A stretch of DNA of 64,000 bases from Paraburkholderia tagetis (GTDB lineage Bacteria; Pseudomonadota; Gammaproteobacteria; Burkholderiales; Burkholderiaceae). Positions 38,415 to 46,637 of this stretch are shown here, piece by piece. How positions within the stretch are numbered: position 1 is the stretch's first letter; each line of letters opens with the position of its first letter. The position numbers were made by a program, and so were the translations under genes. The notes under the pieces were generated by a model that saw nothing but the letters and a program-made list of their open reading frames with translations, searched no databases and was not told the DNA's origin. Location: the NCBI RefSeq assembly GCF_022213065.1, contig NZ_JAKLJA010000010.1, positions 62,001-126,000 on the forward strand, in the 5' to 3' direction.

Positions 38415-39401
38415 ATGAGTGACGGCGCAGCCGGAACCCTGAACGACGACTGGCCCGCTCCCGACGCGGGCATGAACGCCGACGACACCGGCTTCGAGTC
38501 GCCCGCTGGCGGCCGCGCACGCGCTACGCGCACGCCTGCGCGTGGCAGACGCAAACCATCATCCGCCTCGCACGGCGACATGACCGAAGGCGCTGATGCC
38601 ACGCTCGAGCGTGGCGCCTCGTCGTCCGCCTCGCGCAAGACCAGCGCACGCTCGACGTTACCGCGCGTGCCGCGCAGCGCGACGCCCGACTACCGCGTCG
38701 CCGAGCAGCCCGCGTTCGTGCTGCACAGCTATCCCTGGCGCGAAACCAGCCTCATCATCGACGTGCTCACGCGCGATCACGGCCGCGTCGCGCTCGTCGC
38801 GAAGGGCGCCAAGCGCCCGCACTCGGCGCTGCGCGGCGTGCTGCAGACGTTCCAGCCGCTCACGCTCTCGTGGACCGGCAAGGGCGAAGTGCGCACGCTC
38901 ACCGGAGCCGAATGGGTGGGCGGCATGTTGCCGCTCGCCGGAGACGCGCTCTTGTGCGGCTTCTACGTGAACGAGCTGCTCGTGAAATTCTGCGCGCGCG
39001 AAGATCCGCATCCTCCGCTGTTTCGCCACTACGTCGTGACGATGACGCGCCTCGCGCACGACGAGCCGCCCGTGCAGGTCTTGCGCTCGTTCGAGCGTGT
39101 GCTGCTGCGCGAAACCGGCTATGCGCTCTCGCTCAACCGCACTGTGAACCGCAAGGCCGTGGTGGCCGAAGGGCGCTATGTGTTCGATCCCGAGCGCGGC
39201 GTGCGCGAAGCCTCCGACGAATGGCCTGCACAATGGCCCGTGCTTTCTGGCCAGACGTTGCTCGACATGGAAGAGGACGATTACCATCGACCCCAGACCG
39301 TCGCGCAGAGCAAGGCGCTGATGCGTTTCCTGTTGCACACTTACCTTGGCGGCACGCCGCTCGCGACGCGCCAGATCCTGATCGACCTGCAGAATCTATG
39401 A
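38415..39401 (+). CDS. recO: DNA repair protein RecO with an N-terminal extension
   Basis: Loads RecA and anneals single strands in the RecFOR gap-repair pathway. The conserved OB-fold begins around residue 95 ([17 protein letters not shown] and [22 protein letters not shown]), and the helical C-terminal domain follows with [12 protein letters not shown] and ESGYAL-like RETGYALSL. Residues 1 to about 90 are a polar, disordered extension rich in Ser, Arg and Ala. The E. coli protein has 242 residues against 328 here. GTG codons in the repeat just upstream are in frame and could start translation. It ends in ATGA overlap with pdxJ. Confidence 0.9.
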   Translation: MSDGAAGTLNDDWPAPDAGMNADDTGFESPAGGRARATRTPARGRRKPSSASHGDMTEGADATLERGASSSASRKTSARSTLPRVPRSATPDYRVAEQPAFVLHSYPWRETSLIIDVLTRDHGRVALVAKGAKRPHSALRGVLQTFQPLTLSWTGKGEVRTLTGAEWVGGMLPLAGDALLCGFYVNELLVKFCAREDPHPPLFRHYVVTMTRLAHDEPPVQVLRSFERVLLRETGYALSLNRTVNRKAVVAEGRYVFDPERGVREASDEWPAQWPVLSGQTLLDMEEDDYHRPQTVAQSKALMRFLLHTYLGGTPLATRQILIDLQNL

Positions 39402-40165
39402 GCTTCTTTCTCACTTCGCCCACCGTGATCGACCTCGGCATCAATATCGATCACGTCGCCACGCTGCGCAATGCGCGCGGCACGGCCTATCCCGATCCGA
39501 TCCGCGCGGCGTTGCTTGCCGAAGAGGCGGGCGCCGATGCGATCACGCTGCATCTGCGCGAGGATCGACGTCATATCGTCGACGCCGACGTGCGCAAGCT
39601 GCGTCCGCTGCTCAAGACGCGCATGAATCTCGAATGCGCGGTCACGGCCGAGATGCTCGACATCGCGTGCGAGATCAAGCCGCACGACGTCTGCCTCGTG
39701 CCGGAAAAGCGCGCGGAGCTGACGACCGAAGGTGGCCTTGACGTGGCGGGGCAGTTCGACGCCGTGGCCGCCGCCTGCCGGCAGCTTGCCGACGCGGGCA
39801 TCCGCGTGTCGCTCTTCATCGACCCGGACGAGACGCAGATTCGCGCGGCGCACGAGACCGGCGCGCCCGTGATCGAACTGCATACGGGCCGCTATGCCGA
39901 AGCGCACGAGGCCGCCGAACAGCAGCACGAGTTCGAGCGCGTGGTGCTGGGCGTGAATTGCGGCGTCGGCCTTGGGCTGAAGGTGAACGCGGGCCACGGG
40001 CTGCACTATACGAACGTGCAGCAGATCGCGGCCATCGACGGGATTCACGAGCTCAACATCGGCCACGCGATCGTCGCGCATGCGATCTTCGCGGGCTGGG
40101 AGAACGCGGTGCGCGAGATGAAGGCGATCATGGTTGCGGCGCGTCTTGCCGCGACGCGCGCGTGA
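39398..40165 (+). CDS. pdxJ: Pyridoxine 5'-phosphate synthase PdxJ
   Basis: Closes the ring of pyridoxine 5'-phosphate from deoxyxylulose phosphate and 3-amino-2-oxopropyl phosphate in vitamin B6 synthesis. The TIM-barrel protein has 255 residues. [22 protein letters not shown] and [12 protein letters not shown] are family signatures, and [20 protein letters not shown] and [14 protein letters not shown] give the phosphate end. Its start overlaps the recO stop. Confidence 0.97.
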   Translation: MSFFLTSPTVIDLGINIDHVATLRNARGTAYPDPIRAALLAEEAGADAITLHLREDRRHIVDADVRKLRPLLKTRMNLECAVTAEMLDIACEIKPHDVCLVPEKRAELTTEGGLDVAGQFDAVAAACRQLADAGIRVSLFIDPDETQIRAAHETGAPVIELHTGRYAEAHEAAEQQHEFERVVLGVNCGVGLGLKVNAGHGLHYTNVQQIAAIDGIHELNIGHAIVAHAIFAGWENAVREMKAIMVAARLAATRA

Positions 40166-40241
40166 TCTGCCGCGTGATCCGCATCTGATTGGATTGCCCC
40201 ACACATCAACCAACATCGGCCTTCGTGGCGACGAGGAACGC

Positions 40242-40637
40242 ATGGCGATCTACGGTATCGGTACCGACATCATCCAGGTGAGCCGCGTCGCGGCCGTCAT
40301 GGAGCGCACCGGCGGACGCTTTGCGCAGCGCGTGCTCGGCCCCGACGAACTCGTGGTTTATGAAGCGCGCAAGGCGCGCTCGGAGAAGCGCGGGCTCGCG
40401 TATCTGTGCACGCGCTTTTCCGCGAAGGAAGCGTTCTCGAAGGCCATCGGCCTCGGCATCCATATGCCGATGACCTGGCGCGCGCTCCAGACGCTCAACG
40501 CGCCCGGCGGCAAGCCGTACCTGGTGGCCTCCGGCGAGCTCGCGCAATGGCTCGAGGCACGCGGCATCACCACGCAGGTGTCGATCACCGACGAACAGGA
40601 CTATGCGGTCTCGTTCGTGATCGCTGAAACCGCCTAG
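40242..40637 (+). CDS. acpS: Holo-acyl-carrier-protein synthase AcpS
   Basis: Transfers phosphopantetheine from CoA to the serine of acyl carrier protein. The magnesium-binding motif [11 protein letters not shown] (around residues 5-15) and [12 protein letters not shown] (around residues 58-69) are both present. It has 131 residues, the usual size. It follows pdxJ by 76 bases, as in many proteobacteria, and serves the acpP product made in this window. Confidence 0.97.
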   Translation: MAIYGIGTDIIQVSRVAAVMERTGGRFAQRVLGPDELVVYEARKARSEKRGLAYLCTRFSAKEAFSKAIGLGIHMPMTWRALQTLNAPGGKPYLVASGELAQWLEARGITTQVSITDEQDYAVSFVIAETA

Positions 40638-40741
40638 TCTGTACGCCGATTTCAATCCCATCGCGCGGCAGATGCCGCGCGGTCGCTGTTACGTAAGAAC
40701 TGTTACGTAAAATCAACGCCCATTCAACGCCAGATCGATCG

Positions 40742-41782
40742 ATGAAAAGAATTCCCGGACCGGTCATGCTCGACGTGGTCGGCACGACGCTCAACGACGA
40801 CGACGTCCGTCGCCTCGCGCATCCCTCAACCGGCGGCGTGATCCTGTTCGCGCGCCACTACGAGAATCGCGCGCAGCTCGTCGCGCTCACGGACGCCATT
40901 CGCGCGGTGCGCGACGACCTGCTGATCGCTGTCGACCATGAGGGTGGCCGGGTGCAGCGCTTTCGCACCGATGGCTTCACGGTGCTGCCCGCGATGGGAC
41001 GCATCGGCGCGCTGTGGGACAAGGACGTGCTGCTCGCGACCAAGCTGGCGACATCGGTCGGCTATATCCTCGCGAGCGAGCTGCGCGCATGCGGCATCGA
41101 CTTGAGCTTCACGCCCGTGCTCGATCTGGGCTATGGCCAGTCGAAGGTGGTGGGCGACCGCGCGTTCCATCGCGACCCGCGCGTCGTCACGCTGCTCGCC
41201 AAGAGCCTGAACCACGGTCTCGCGCTCGCGGGCATGGCGAACTGCGGCAAGCATTTCCCGGGTCACGGTTTTGCGACCGCCGATTCGCACGTCGCGGTGC
41301 CGGTGGACGAGCGCCCGCTCGAATCGATACTCGGCGAGGATGCGCAGCCTTATGACTGGCTCGGCCTTTCGCTCGCGGCGGCCATGCCGGGTCACGTGAT
41401 CTATCCGAAGGTCGACTCGAAGCCGGCCGGCTTTTCGCGCATCTGGGTGCAGGAGATTTTGCGCGAGCGCCTGCGCTTCACGGGCGCGATCTTCAGCGAC
41501 GACCTCTCGATGGAGGCTGCGCGGCAGGGCGGCACGCTGACCGAGGGCGCCCGCGCGGCGCTCGAAGCGGGCTGCGACATGGTGCTGATCTGCAACCAGC
41601 CACATGAGGCGGAGAAGGTGCTCGACGCGCTGCGCGCCGCCGAACCCACGCGCGCCGCGCAGGCGTCGGCGCGGCGTATCAGGCGGCTGCGTCCGCGCGG
41701 CAAGGCGCTGCACTGGGAGAAGCTCGTGGCCGATCCCGCGTATCTTTCCGCCCAGGCGTTATTGCGTACCGTGTTGCCCTGA
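40742..41782 (+). CDS. nagZ: Beta-N-acetylhexosaminidase NagZ
   Basis: A cytosolic glycoside hydrolase of family 3 that releases GlcNAc from anhydromuropeptides in cell wall recycling; in relatives it affects beta-lactamase induction. The 346-residue protein shows IAVDHEGGRVQRFR, the catalytic histidine motif KHFPGHGFATADSH and the nucleophile segment AIFSDDLSMEAA. Its start MKRIPGPVMLDVVGT is canonical. A strong terminator follows. Confidence 0.95.
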   Translation: MKRIPGPVMLDVVGTTLNDDDVRRLAHPSTGGVILFARHYENRAQLVALTDAIRAVRDDLLIAVDHEGGRVQRFRTDGFTVLPAMGRIGALWDKDVLLATKLATSVGYILASELRACGIDLSFTPVLDLGYGQSKVVGDRAFHRDPRVVTLLAKSLNHGLALAGMANCGKHFPGHGFATADSHVAVPVDERPLESILGEDAQPYDWLGLSLAAAMPGHVIYPKVDSKPAGFSRIWVQEILRERLRFTGAIFSDDLSMEAARQGGTLTEGARAALEAGCDMVLICNQPHEAEKVLDALRAAEPTRAAQASARRIRRLRPRGKALHWEKLVADPAYLSAQALLRTVLP

Positions 41783-41841
41783 GCGTTGGTCGCACAGCGC
41801 GCGTTACGTTACGTTTCGCGCGCACACGACCCAAAAAGCCG

Positions 41842-41880
41842 AAACGGCGGCCCTTCGAATTCGAAGGGCCGCCGTTTTTT
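41842..41880 (+). terminator. Bidirectional intrinsic terminator after nagZ
   Basis: A 36-base perfect palindrome (41842-41877), with AAA before and TTTTTT after. It separates nagZ from the convergent response-regulator gene. Confidence 0.9.
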
Positions 41881-41946
41881 CATGCGCAAGAAACGTGACC
41901 AAAATCAGGTGACCAAAATCAGGTGACGAACGTAGGGTGTCAGACG

Positions 41947-43332
41947 TCAGTTCAGCCGCATGCGCTGGAGCTTGTTATAGAGCGTCTTCGGGCTGATGCC
42001 AAGGAGCGATGCCGCGCGGTGGCGCGTGCCGCCCACGGCATCGAGTGTGGCGCGGATCAGCATTTCCTCGACGTCGGCGAGCGGGGTGCCCACCGTGACC
42101 TGCACGCGGCCGCCGTTGACTTCGCGCGGCGAGACGCCGTTGGCTTCCTCTGCCTGCAAGGTTTCGACGATGTCGCCGGACGCGTGCCACGCGCGCTCCA
42201 CGCGTTCCTGCAACTCGCGCACGTTGCCGGGCCAGTCGTAGGCGAGGCACTCGCGCAGGAACGTGGGCGCGACAAGCCGCGTCGTGCCGGTGAGGCCGCG
42301 CGCATGGGCTTCGAGATTGAGTTCGTCGACGCGCGCCGCGGCGAGCAGCGCCGCGTCGTCTTCGCGCTCGCGCAGCGGCGGCAACTGGACCGAGGCGGCA
42401 TCGAGGCGCGTCCACAGATCTTCGTGCAGCATGCCTTGGCGGACCGCGTCGCGCGGCACCACGCGCGTAGCCGCGATGAGACGGAAATCGGTGCCTACTT
42501 CGCTATTGCCGCCCACGCGCATGAAGGTTTGCGAATCGAGCGCGCGCAGGAGCGCTTCCTGTTGGGCGCGCGGTAACTCGGTGAGCTCGTCGATGAAGAG
42601 CGTGCCGCCGCTCGCCTGATCGACGAGGCCAGGCTCGCGCTGCTCCGCGCCATTGAACGCCCCGCGTTCGTGGCCGAACAGGAGGCTTGCGAGCGGCCGC
42701 CCGCCGGCGGCTTCGGCTGCGAGCGTGCGCACGTCGCAGACGACGAACGGCCCCTTGCGGCGGCGGCTCAACTGATGCAGCGTGCGCGCCGTGACTTCCT
42801 TGCCGGTGCCGGCCTCTCCGTGCACGAGGATCGCCGACTCAGTGGGCGCGAGCTGTTCGAGTGCGTCATAGACATGCTGGATCGCGCTGCTGCGGCCCAC
42901 CATCGGGCCGAAGCGGCCGAGTTCGCGCAGCGTCGAGCGCAGCGTGCGGACTTCTTCGGTCAGCTCGTATGGGCGCGGAATGCGCGCGAGCAGGCTGCGC
43001 AGGCGCGGAATGTTGACGGGCTTGAGCAGATAGTCCCAGATGCCGTGGCGCAGACCCTCGATGGCGCTTTCGACGGTCGCATTGCCGGTCATCACGATCA
43101 CGGGCAACGCGCCGCCGGGCGGCTGCGCGGGCAGATGGGGCAGCAGATCCAGACCGCCGCCGTCGGGCAGGTTCAGGTCGACGAGCACGACGTCGGGGAT
43201 AAAGCGCGCGAGTGCGGCGCGCGCGTCGGCGAGCGTGGCGGCCGTATCGACGGAAAAGCCGTCGGCGGCCAGGATGGCCGAAAGGCCGGACAGGCTATTG
43301 GGATCGTCTTCGACAATCAGGGCGTGTGGCAT
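41947..43332 (-). CDS. Sigma-54-type response regulator with a GAFNGA loop
   Basis: A 461-residue NtrC-family regulator. The receiver domain has the phospho-acceptor D52 (VLVDLNLPDG), T82 and K104. The AAA+ domain has Walker A at residues 172-179 (GEAGTGKE) and Walker B GGTLFIDEL. The loop that contacts sigma-54 reads GAFNGA, with N227 in place of the usual threonine. The C-terminal Fis-like helix-turn-helix (TRHRAASLLGISPKTLYNKLQ) binds DNA. No histidine kinase gene is nearby, so its partner is unknown. Because of the changed loop it may not activate sigma-54 normally. Confidence 0.9.
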   Translation of the reverse strand: MPHALIVEDDPNSLSGLSAILAADGFSVDTAATLADARAALARFIPDVVLVDLNLPDGGGLDLLPHLPAQPPGGALPVIVMTGNATVESAIEGLRHGIWDYLLKPVNIPRLRSLLARIPRPYELTEEVRTLRSTLRELGRFGPMVGRSSAIQHVYDALEQLAPTESAILVHGEAGTGKEVTARTLHQLSRRRKGPFVVCDVRTLAAEAAGGRPLASLLFGHERGAFNGAEQREPGLVDQASGGTLFIDELTELPRAQQEALLRALDSQTFMRVGGNSEVGTDFRLIAATRVVPRDAVRQGMLHEDLWTRLDAASVQLPPLREREDDAALLAAARVDELNLEAHARGLTGTTRLVAPTFLRECLAYDWPGNVRELQERVERAWHASGDIVETLQAEEANGVSPREVNGGRVQVTVGTPLADVEEMLIRATLDAVGGTRHRAASLLGISPKTLYNKLQRMRLN

Positions 43333-43805
43333 GGTGGGGGCGGCTTACGGATGAGCGCAGGTACGCCGCGCGGCAGGCGCGCTCGCATGCACGGCGCCCT
43401 GCTGGCAGCAAGGAGGGCAGACAGCAAGGCAACGAGCGGGCACGACGTCGCGGCGCGCCGCGGCGCGGCACGATACGGAAGATTTCACCGAGATCACCGA
43501 AATGTCTCGAAGCAGGTTGTTCAGCTCCGGTCCTCCCAGATTAGCGGCTGGCGCACGGCGGTTTGTCGGGCTGCGCCGACCGCGAGGCGGTGCGCCCGTG
43601 CGGGCAGGGTCCGCCGGGCAGCCTCTGCCCGCACGGATTTCCTGTGCCTTGGTGTTATCGTCGCGCCGCGCTGTGCGTCGCGCAGGTTTGCCGCCCCGCG
43701 ACGCGCAACGCTCAAGCCGTACTACCCCCATGCTGCACGCAAGCTGCCTTCTTGTTGAGCCGCCAGGTGACCCTGCCGCGAGCCACATCGTAAGCCACGC
43801 CGCGA
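43333..43805. other. Gene-free region between the response regulator and csbD
   Basis: About 470 bases with no supported gene. Open frames here are arginine-rich and look like GC-bias artefacts. It should hold the promoter of the minus-strand response regulator, which I could not identify. Confidence 0.5.
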
Positions 43806-43827
43806 ATCAATCGATCAATCGATCAAT
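43806..43827. repeat. ATCAATCG tandem repeat at the csbD stop
   Basis: Two full ATCAATCG copies and a partial third (43806-43813, 43814-43821, 43822-43827). They lie over the end of the CsbD-like gene. Confidence 0.8.
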
Positions 43828-44032
43828 GGCGTGGCCCGTGTGTCTCGAGCCAGCGATGCACCTCTCGCTCGGCCTCGTCACGCGTCTTGCCATACCGTTC
43901 CTGGATCAGTCCAACGAGACGTTCGGCGTGCCCTTCAACCCTCATGAGCTCGTCGTCCGCGAGTTTGCCCCAGGTGGCCTTGGCTTTGCCCAGCAACTGC
44001 TTCCACTTGCCTGCAGCGATGTCATTGTTCAT
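43823..44032 (-). CDS. CsbD-like stress protein
   Basis: A 69-residue helical protein of the CsbD family, often induced by general stress though its activity is unknown. The family pattern is visible as AAGKWKQLLGKAKATWGKLADDELMRVEG, read here in pieces (residues about 6-34), with the remainder helical and charged. AGGAGA precedes the ATG at good spacing. The start MNNDIAAGKWKQ is canonical. Confidence 0.9.
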   Translation of the reverse strand: MNNDIAAGKWKQLLGKAKATWGKLADDELMRVEGHAERLVGLIQERYGKTRDEAEREVHRWLETHGPRH

Positions 44033-44359
44033 CGTGTCTCTCCTGGTTCAGAGAAGAGGGATGCCCGCGGGTTGCCCCATTGCGGGAATACATCTCGAGG
44101 ACATCTCAAAAAATGAACCAGCAGAAACCGTGCCATGAGTGTTATGCCTTACCGCCGCGAGATGCGCCTGATTTGCGTACCTGAATAACCGGTAAAGATT
44201 TCCCATGTAGACACAAACATACACGTTCGGGAAAAAAAGAAAAAGCGCCCCGAGGGGCGCTTTAATTTTTGCATCCGCCATACATCGAGAGGGCGTTGCG
44301 CGTGCGTGCAGATCGTTGCGGACGCACTCGCGCGCCGCTGGCGCATGCAGACGAACGCG
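44033..44359. other. Intergenic region between efp and csbD
   Basis: 327 bases. It holds the efp terminator at 44230-44263 and the upstream region of csbD. No other feature was recognised. Confidence 0.6.
44230..44263 (-). terminator. Intrinsic terminator after efp
   Basis: A GC-rich stem (44242-44251 with 44254-44263), followed on the minus strand by a long T-rich run. It lies about 100 bases past the efp stop. Confidence 0.85.
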
Positions 44360-44917
44360 TCAGGCGCGGCTGCGGTACTCGTTCGTGCGCGTGTCGATTT
44401 CGATCTTGTCGCCGATGTTGCAGAAGAGCGGCACCTGCAGCTCGAAACCGGTGTTCAGCTTGGCGTTCTTCAGGACCTTGCCCGACGACGTGTCGCCCTT
44501 GACTGCCGGCTCCGTGTAGATGATTTCGCGCACGAGCACGGTCGGCAGTTCGACCGAGATGGCCTTCTCGTTGTAGAACACGACTTCGCAAGCCATGCCG
44601 TCTTCGAGGTAGTTCAGGGCGTCGGCCATCATCTCGCCTTCGACTTCGTACTGGTTGTAGTCGGCGTCCATGAACACGTACATCGGGTCGGCGAAGTACG
44701 AGTACGTCACTTCCTTGCGATCCAGCACGACGACGTCGAACTTGTCGTCAGCCTTGTACACGGTTTCCATGCCCGCGCCGGTCAGCAGATTCTTGAATTT
44801 CATCTTCACGACGGCGGAGTTACGGCCCGATTTGTTGTACTCGGCCTTCTGCACGACCATGGCGTCGTTGCCAATCATCACAACGTTGCCGACGCGGAGT
44901 TCCTGTGCGGTCTTCAT
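44360..44917 (-). CDS. efp: Elongation factor P, EarP-type with R32
   Basis: Rescues ribosomes stalled at polyproline stretches. The 185-residue protein has the three-domain EF-P layout. At the loop tip that enters the peptidyl transferase centre, the residue is R32 ([12 protein letters not shown]), not the lysine of E. coli EF-P. In this subfamily R32 is rhamnosylated by EarP, and earP lies directly upstream on the same strand (142 bases). [11 protein letters not shown] and the C-terminal [17 protein letters not shown] tail ([15 protein letters not shown]) are typical. Confidence 0.97.
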   Translation of the reverse strand: MKTAQELRVGNVVMIGNDAMVVQKAEYNKSGRNSAVVKMKFKNLLTGAGMETVYKADDKFDVVVLDRKEVTYSYFADPMYVFMDADYNQYEVEGEMMADALNYLEDGMACEVVFYNEKAISVELPTVLVREIIYTEPAVKGDTSSGKVLKNAKLNTGFELQVPLFCNIGDKIEIDTRTNEYRSRA

Positions 44918-45058
44918 AATAAAAAACAGTCCTGTCCAGATTAAATTGCTTTGAGTGTGCGCGACGGCAAACGTCGCAAGCGGTTCGAGTGGTGTGTCCC
45001 CTTGATGGCAGGGGAACGAAAATCGAAGCGCTTGAGACGGGTGCCGTCGGGTAACCGC

Positions 45059-46441
45059 TTATTTTAACTGAGTTTTTGCGAATTCGGCTAGATTTCCGCC
45101 GAGATCGCCGGCTTGTGCCAGTTCGCCCGCCCAGGCCTGTGCCCGGGCTTTGAACACAGGCAAATATTGCGCGAAATCGCGCCAGTCGAGTGTGGGCAGG
45201 GGCGTCGGTTGGGGGGCGGGTTGGGATGCTTGTAGGGGCGCATCGGCAGGGCTGGCGGGCGCACTGCTCGGGCCATCGGTTGGCGCCTCGACGCCGTTGC
45301 CGTTCCACGCGTGCCAGAAACGCGCGAGCGCATTGCGCGGTGCCTCGGCGAGCGTGCGCGCGTAGTGCTCGAGCGCCGCATCGAGCTTGGGCAGATGGGC
45401 ATCGTCCCCTTGCGGATAGATCTGCCAGACGAACGGCCGCGCCGCCCATTGCGCGCGGACGAACGAGTCCTCTCCGCGCACGAAGTTGATGTCGCTCACC
45501 CATAACAGCGCGTCGTAGCCGCGTTGCTCCGTGAAGGCGAGGCCGTGCGCGCGCAGCGATCCGCGCTCGGCACAGGCATGCGCGTCGAACGACGCGATGC
45601 CGAAAAAGCGCGCGAGCGCGCCGGAGATGCGGCCTTGCGGCACGAGCAGCACGATTGGCGTCGGGCTGTCGCACCATTGCTCGAGCAGCGCGTCGACGGC
45701 GGGATTTTCGTAAGCGAAGAGCGAGATCACCGTGGCTTGCGGGCCGGGCGGCGGGCCGCCGGTGGCGCTTTGCCACCATGCCGCGCGCGCCTCGGCCGAG
45801 TGCTCGAACGCGGCGCGTGCGGCGTCCAGATCACGCTCCTTGAGCACGCCGCCCGTGCCGGGACCCAGGCCCGGGAAAAAGAAGTGCTTGAGCAGCGGGT
45901 AGCGCGGATGCGGCGAGGGGCGCAGGTGGAAGTCGGCGACCCAGTCTTCGGCGCTCAGATATTCGAGGTTCAGCCACACGGGCGTGCGTTCGCGCTGTGC
46001 CATTGCGCTCACGTAGACGCCCGGGAGTTCGCAGGCGAACGCTTCGACCACCACGTCGGCGATCCGGAGCGTCTCGCCCGCGTGCTCGGGCTCGTGCCAG
46101 TGCTCGATTACGACGTCCTCGACGGTCTGCGTCGCGCGTTCGAGATTGAGTGCGGGGCAAAGCTTCTGAAAGGCGAGCAGATCGTCGACGAACACGCGTA
46201 CCTCCCAGCCGTGCTCGTGTGCAAGCTGACGCGCGAGGCGCCAGCACACGCCGATGTCGCCGAAGTTGTCGATCACGGCGCAGAAGATGTCGCAAGCGAT
46301 GCGCGATTCGGCTGCGGATTCAGTTGCGGATTCGGCTGCGGGTTGGGCCGTGGGTTGGGCTGCGGGTTGGGCCGTGGGTTGCGCTGCGGGTCGCGCGTCG
46401 TCGTGTTCGCGGGTTGCTGCGGGACGTTTGCTGTGTGGCAT
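45059..46441 (-). CDS. earP: EF-P arginine rhamnosyltransferase EarP
   Basis: Transfers rhamnose from dTDP-rhamnose to R32 of EF-P. The conserved N-terminal segment CDIFCAVIDNFGDIGVCWRLARQLA holds the aspartates used for catalysis in this family; GT-B-like features follow with LSAEDWVADFHLRPSPH (split) and VRGEDSFVRAQWAARPFVWQIYPQ. The fold ends near residue 365, before a proline- and alanine-rich stretch, then LDWRDFAQYLPVFKA. The start at 46441 gives 460 residues. A 40-residue N-terminal tail with PTAQPAAQ repeats is unlike the compact E. coli-type relatives. It pairs with efp. Confidence 0.93.
   Translation of the reverse strand: MPHSKRPAATREHDDARPAAQPTAQPAAQPTAQPAAESATESAAESRIACDIFCAVIDNFGDIGVCWRLARQLAHEHGWEVRVFVDDLLAFQKLCPALNLERATQTVEDVVIEHWHEPEHAGETLRIADVVVEAFACELPGVYVSAMAQRERTPVWLNLEYLSAEDWVADFHLRPSPHPRYPLLKHFFFPGLGPGTGGVLKERDLDAARAAFEHSAEARAAWWQSATGGPPPGPQATVISLFAYENPAVDALLEQWCDSPTPIVLLVPQGRISGALARFFGIASFDAHACAERGSLRAHGLAFTEQRGYDALLWVSDINFVRGEDSFVRAQWAARPFVWQIYPQGDDAHLPKLDAALEHYARTLAEAPRNALARFWHAWNGNGVEAPTDGPSSAPASPADAPLQASQPAPQPTPLPTLDWRDFAQYLPVFKARAQAWAGELAQAGDLGGNLAEFAKTQLK
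46340..46387 (-). repeat. 24-bp imperfect tandem repeat in earP
   Basis: Two near-identical 24-base units (46340-46363 and 46364-46387), with shorter similar units beside them. They encode the PTAQPAAQ repeats at the EarP N-terminus. Confidence 0.85.
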
Positions 46442-46637
46442 GGCGGAGAAGAGCGCAGGTGCGGGTTCGCAAGCGCGGCCAACCGGCGACCAGGCCTTCG
46501 GCCTTCGAGCCAACGGGTTCGGCCCCGCGCGGAATGATCTAAACTTGCGATTCTAAGACACTCGCATGATGGCGTCGCGCAGGCGGCGCGGCCTGCCAGC
46601 CGACGACAACCGACGCCGCCCCACGCCTCCAGACTGG

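Noticed and set aside
42670..43758. A plus-strand open frame over the response regulator
   Set aside because: It is opposite a clear NtrC-family gene and encodes Arg/Ala-rich sequence with no family features.
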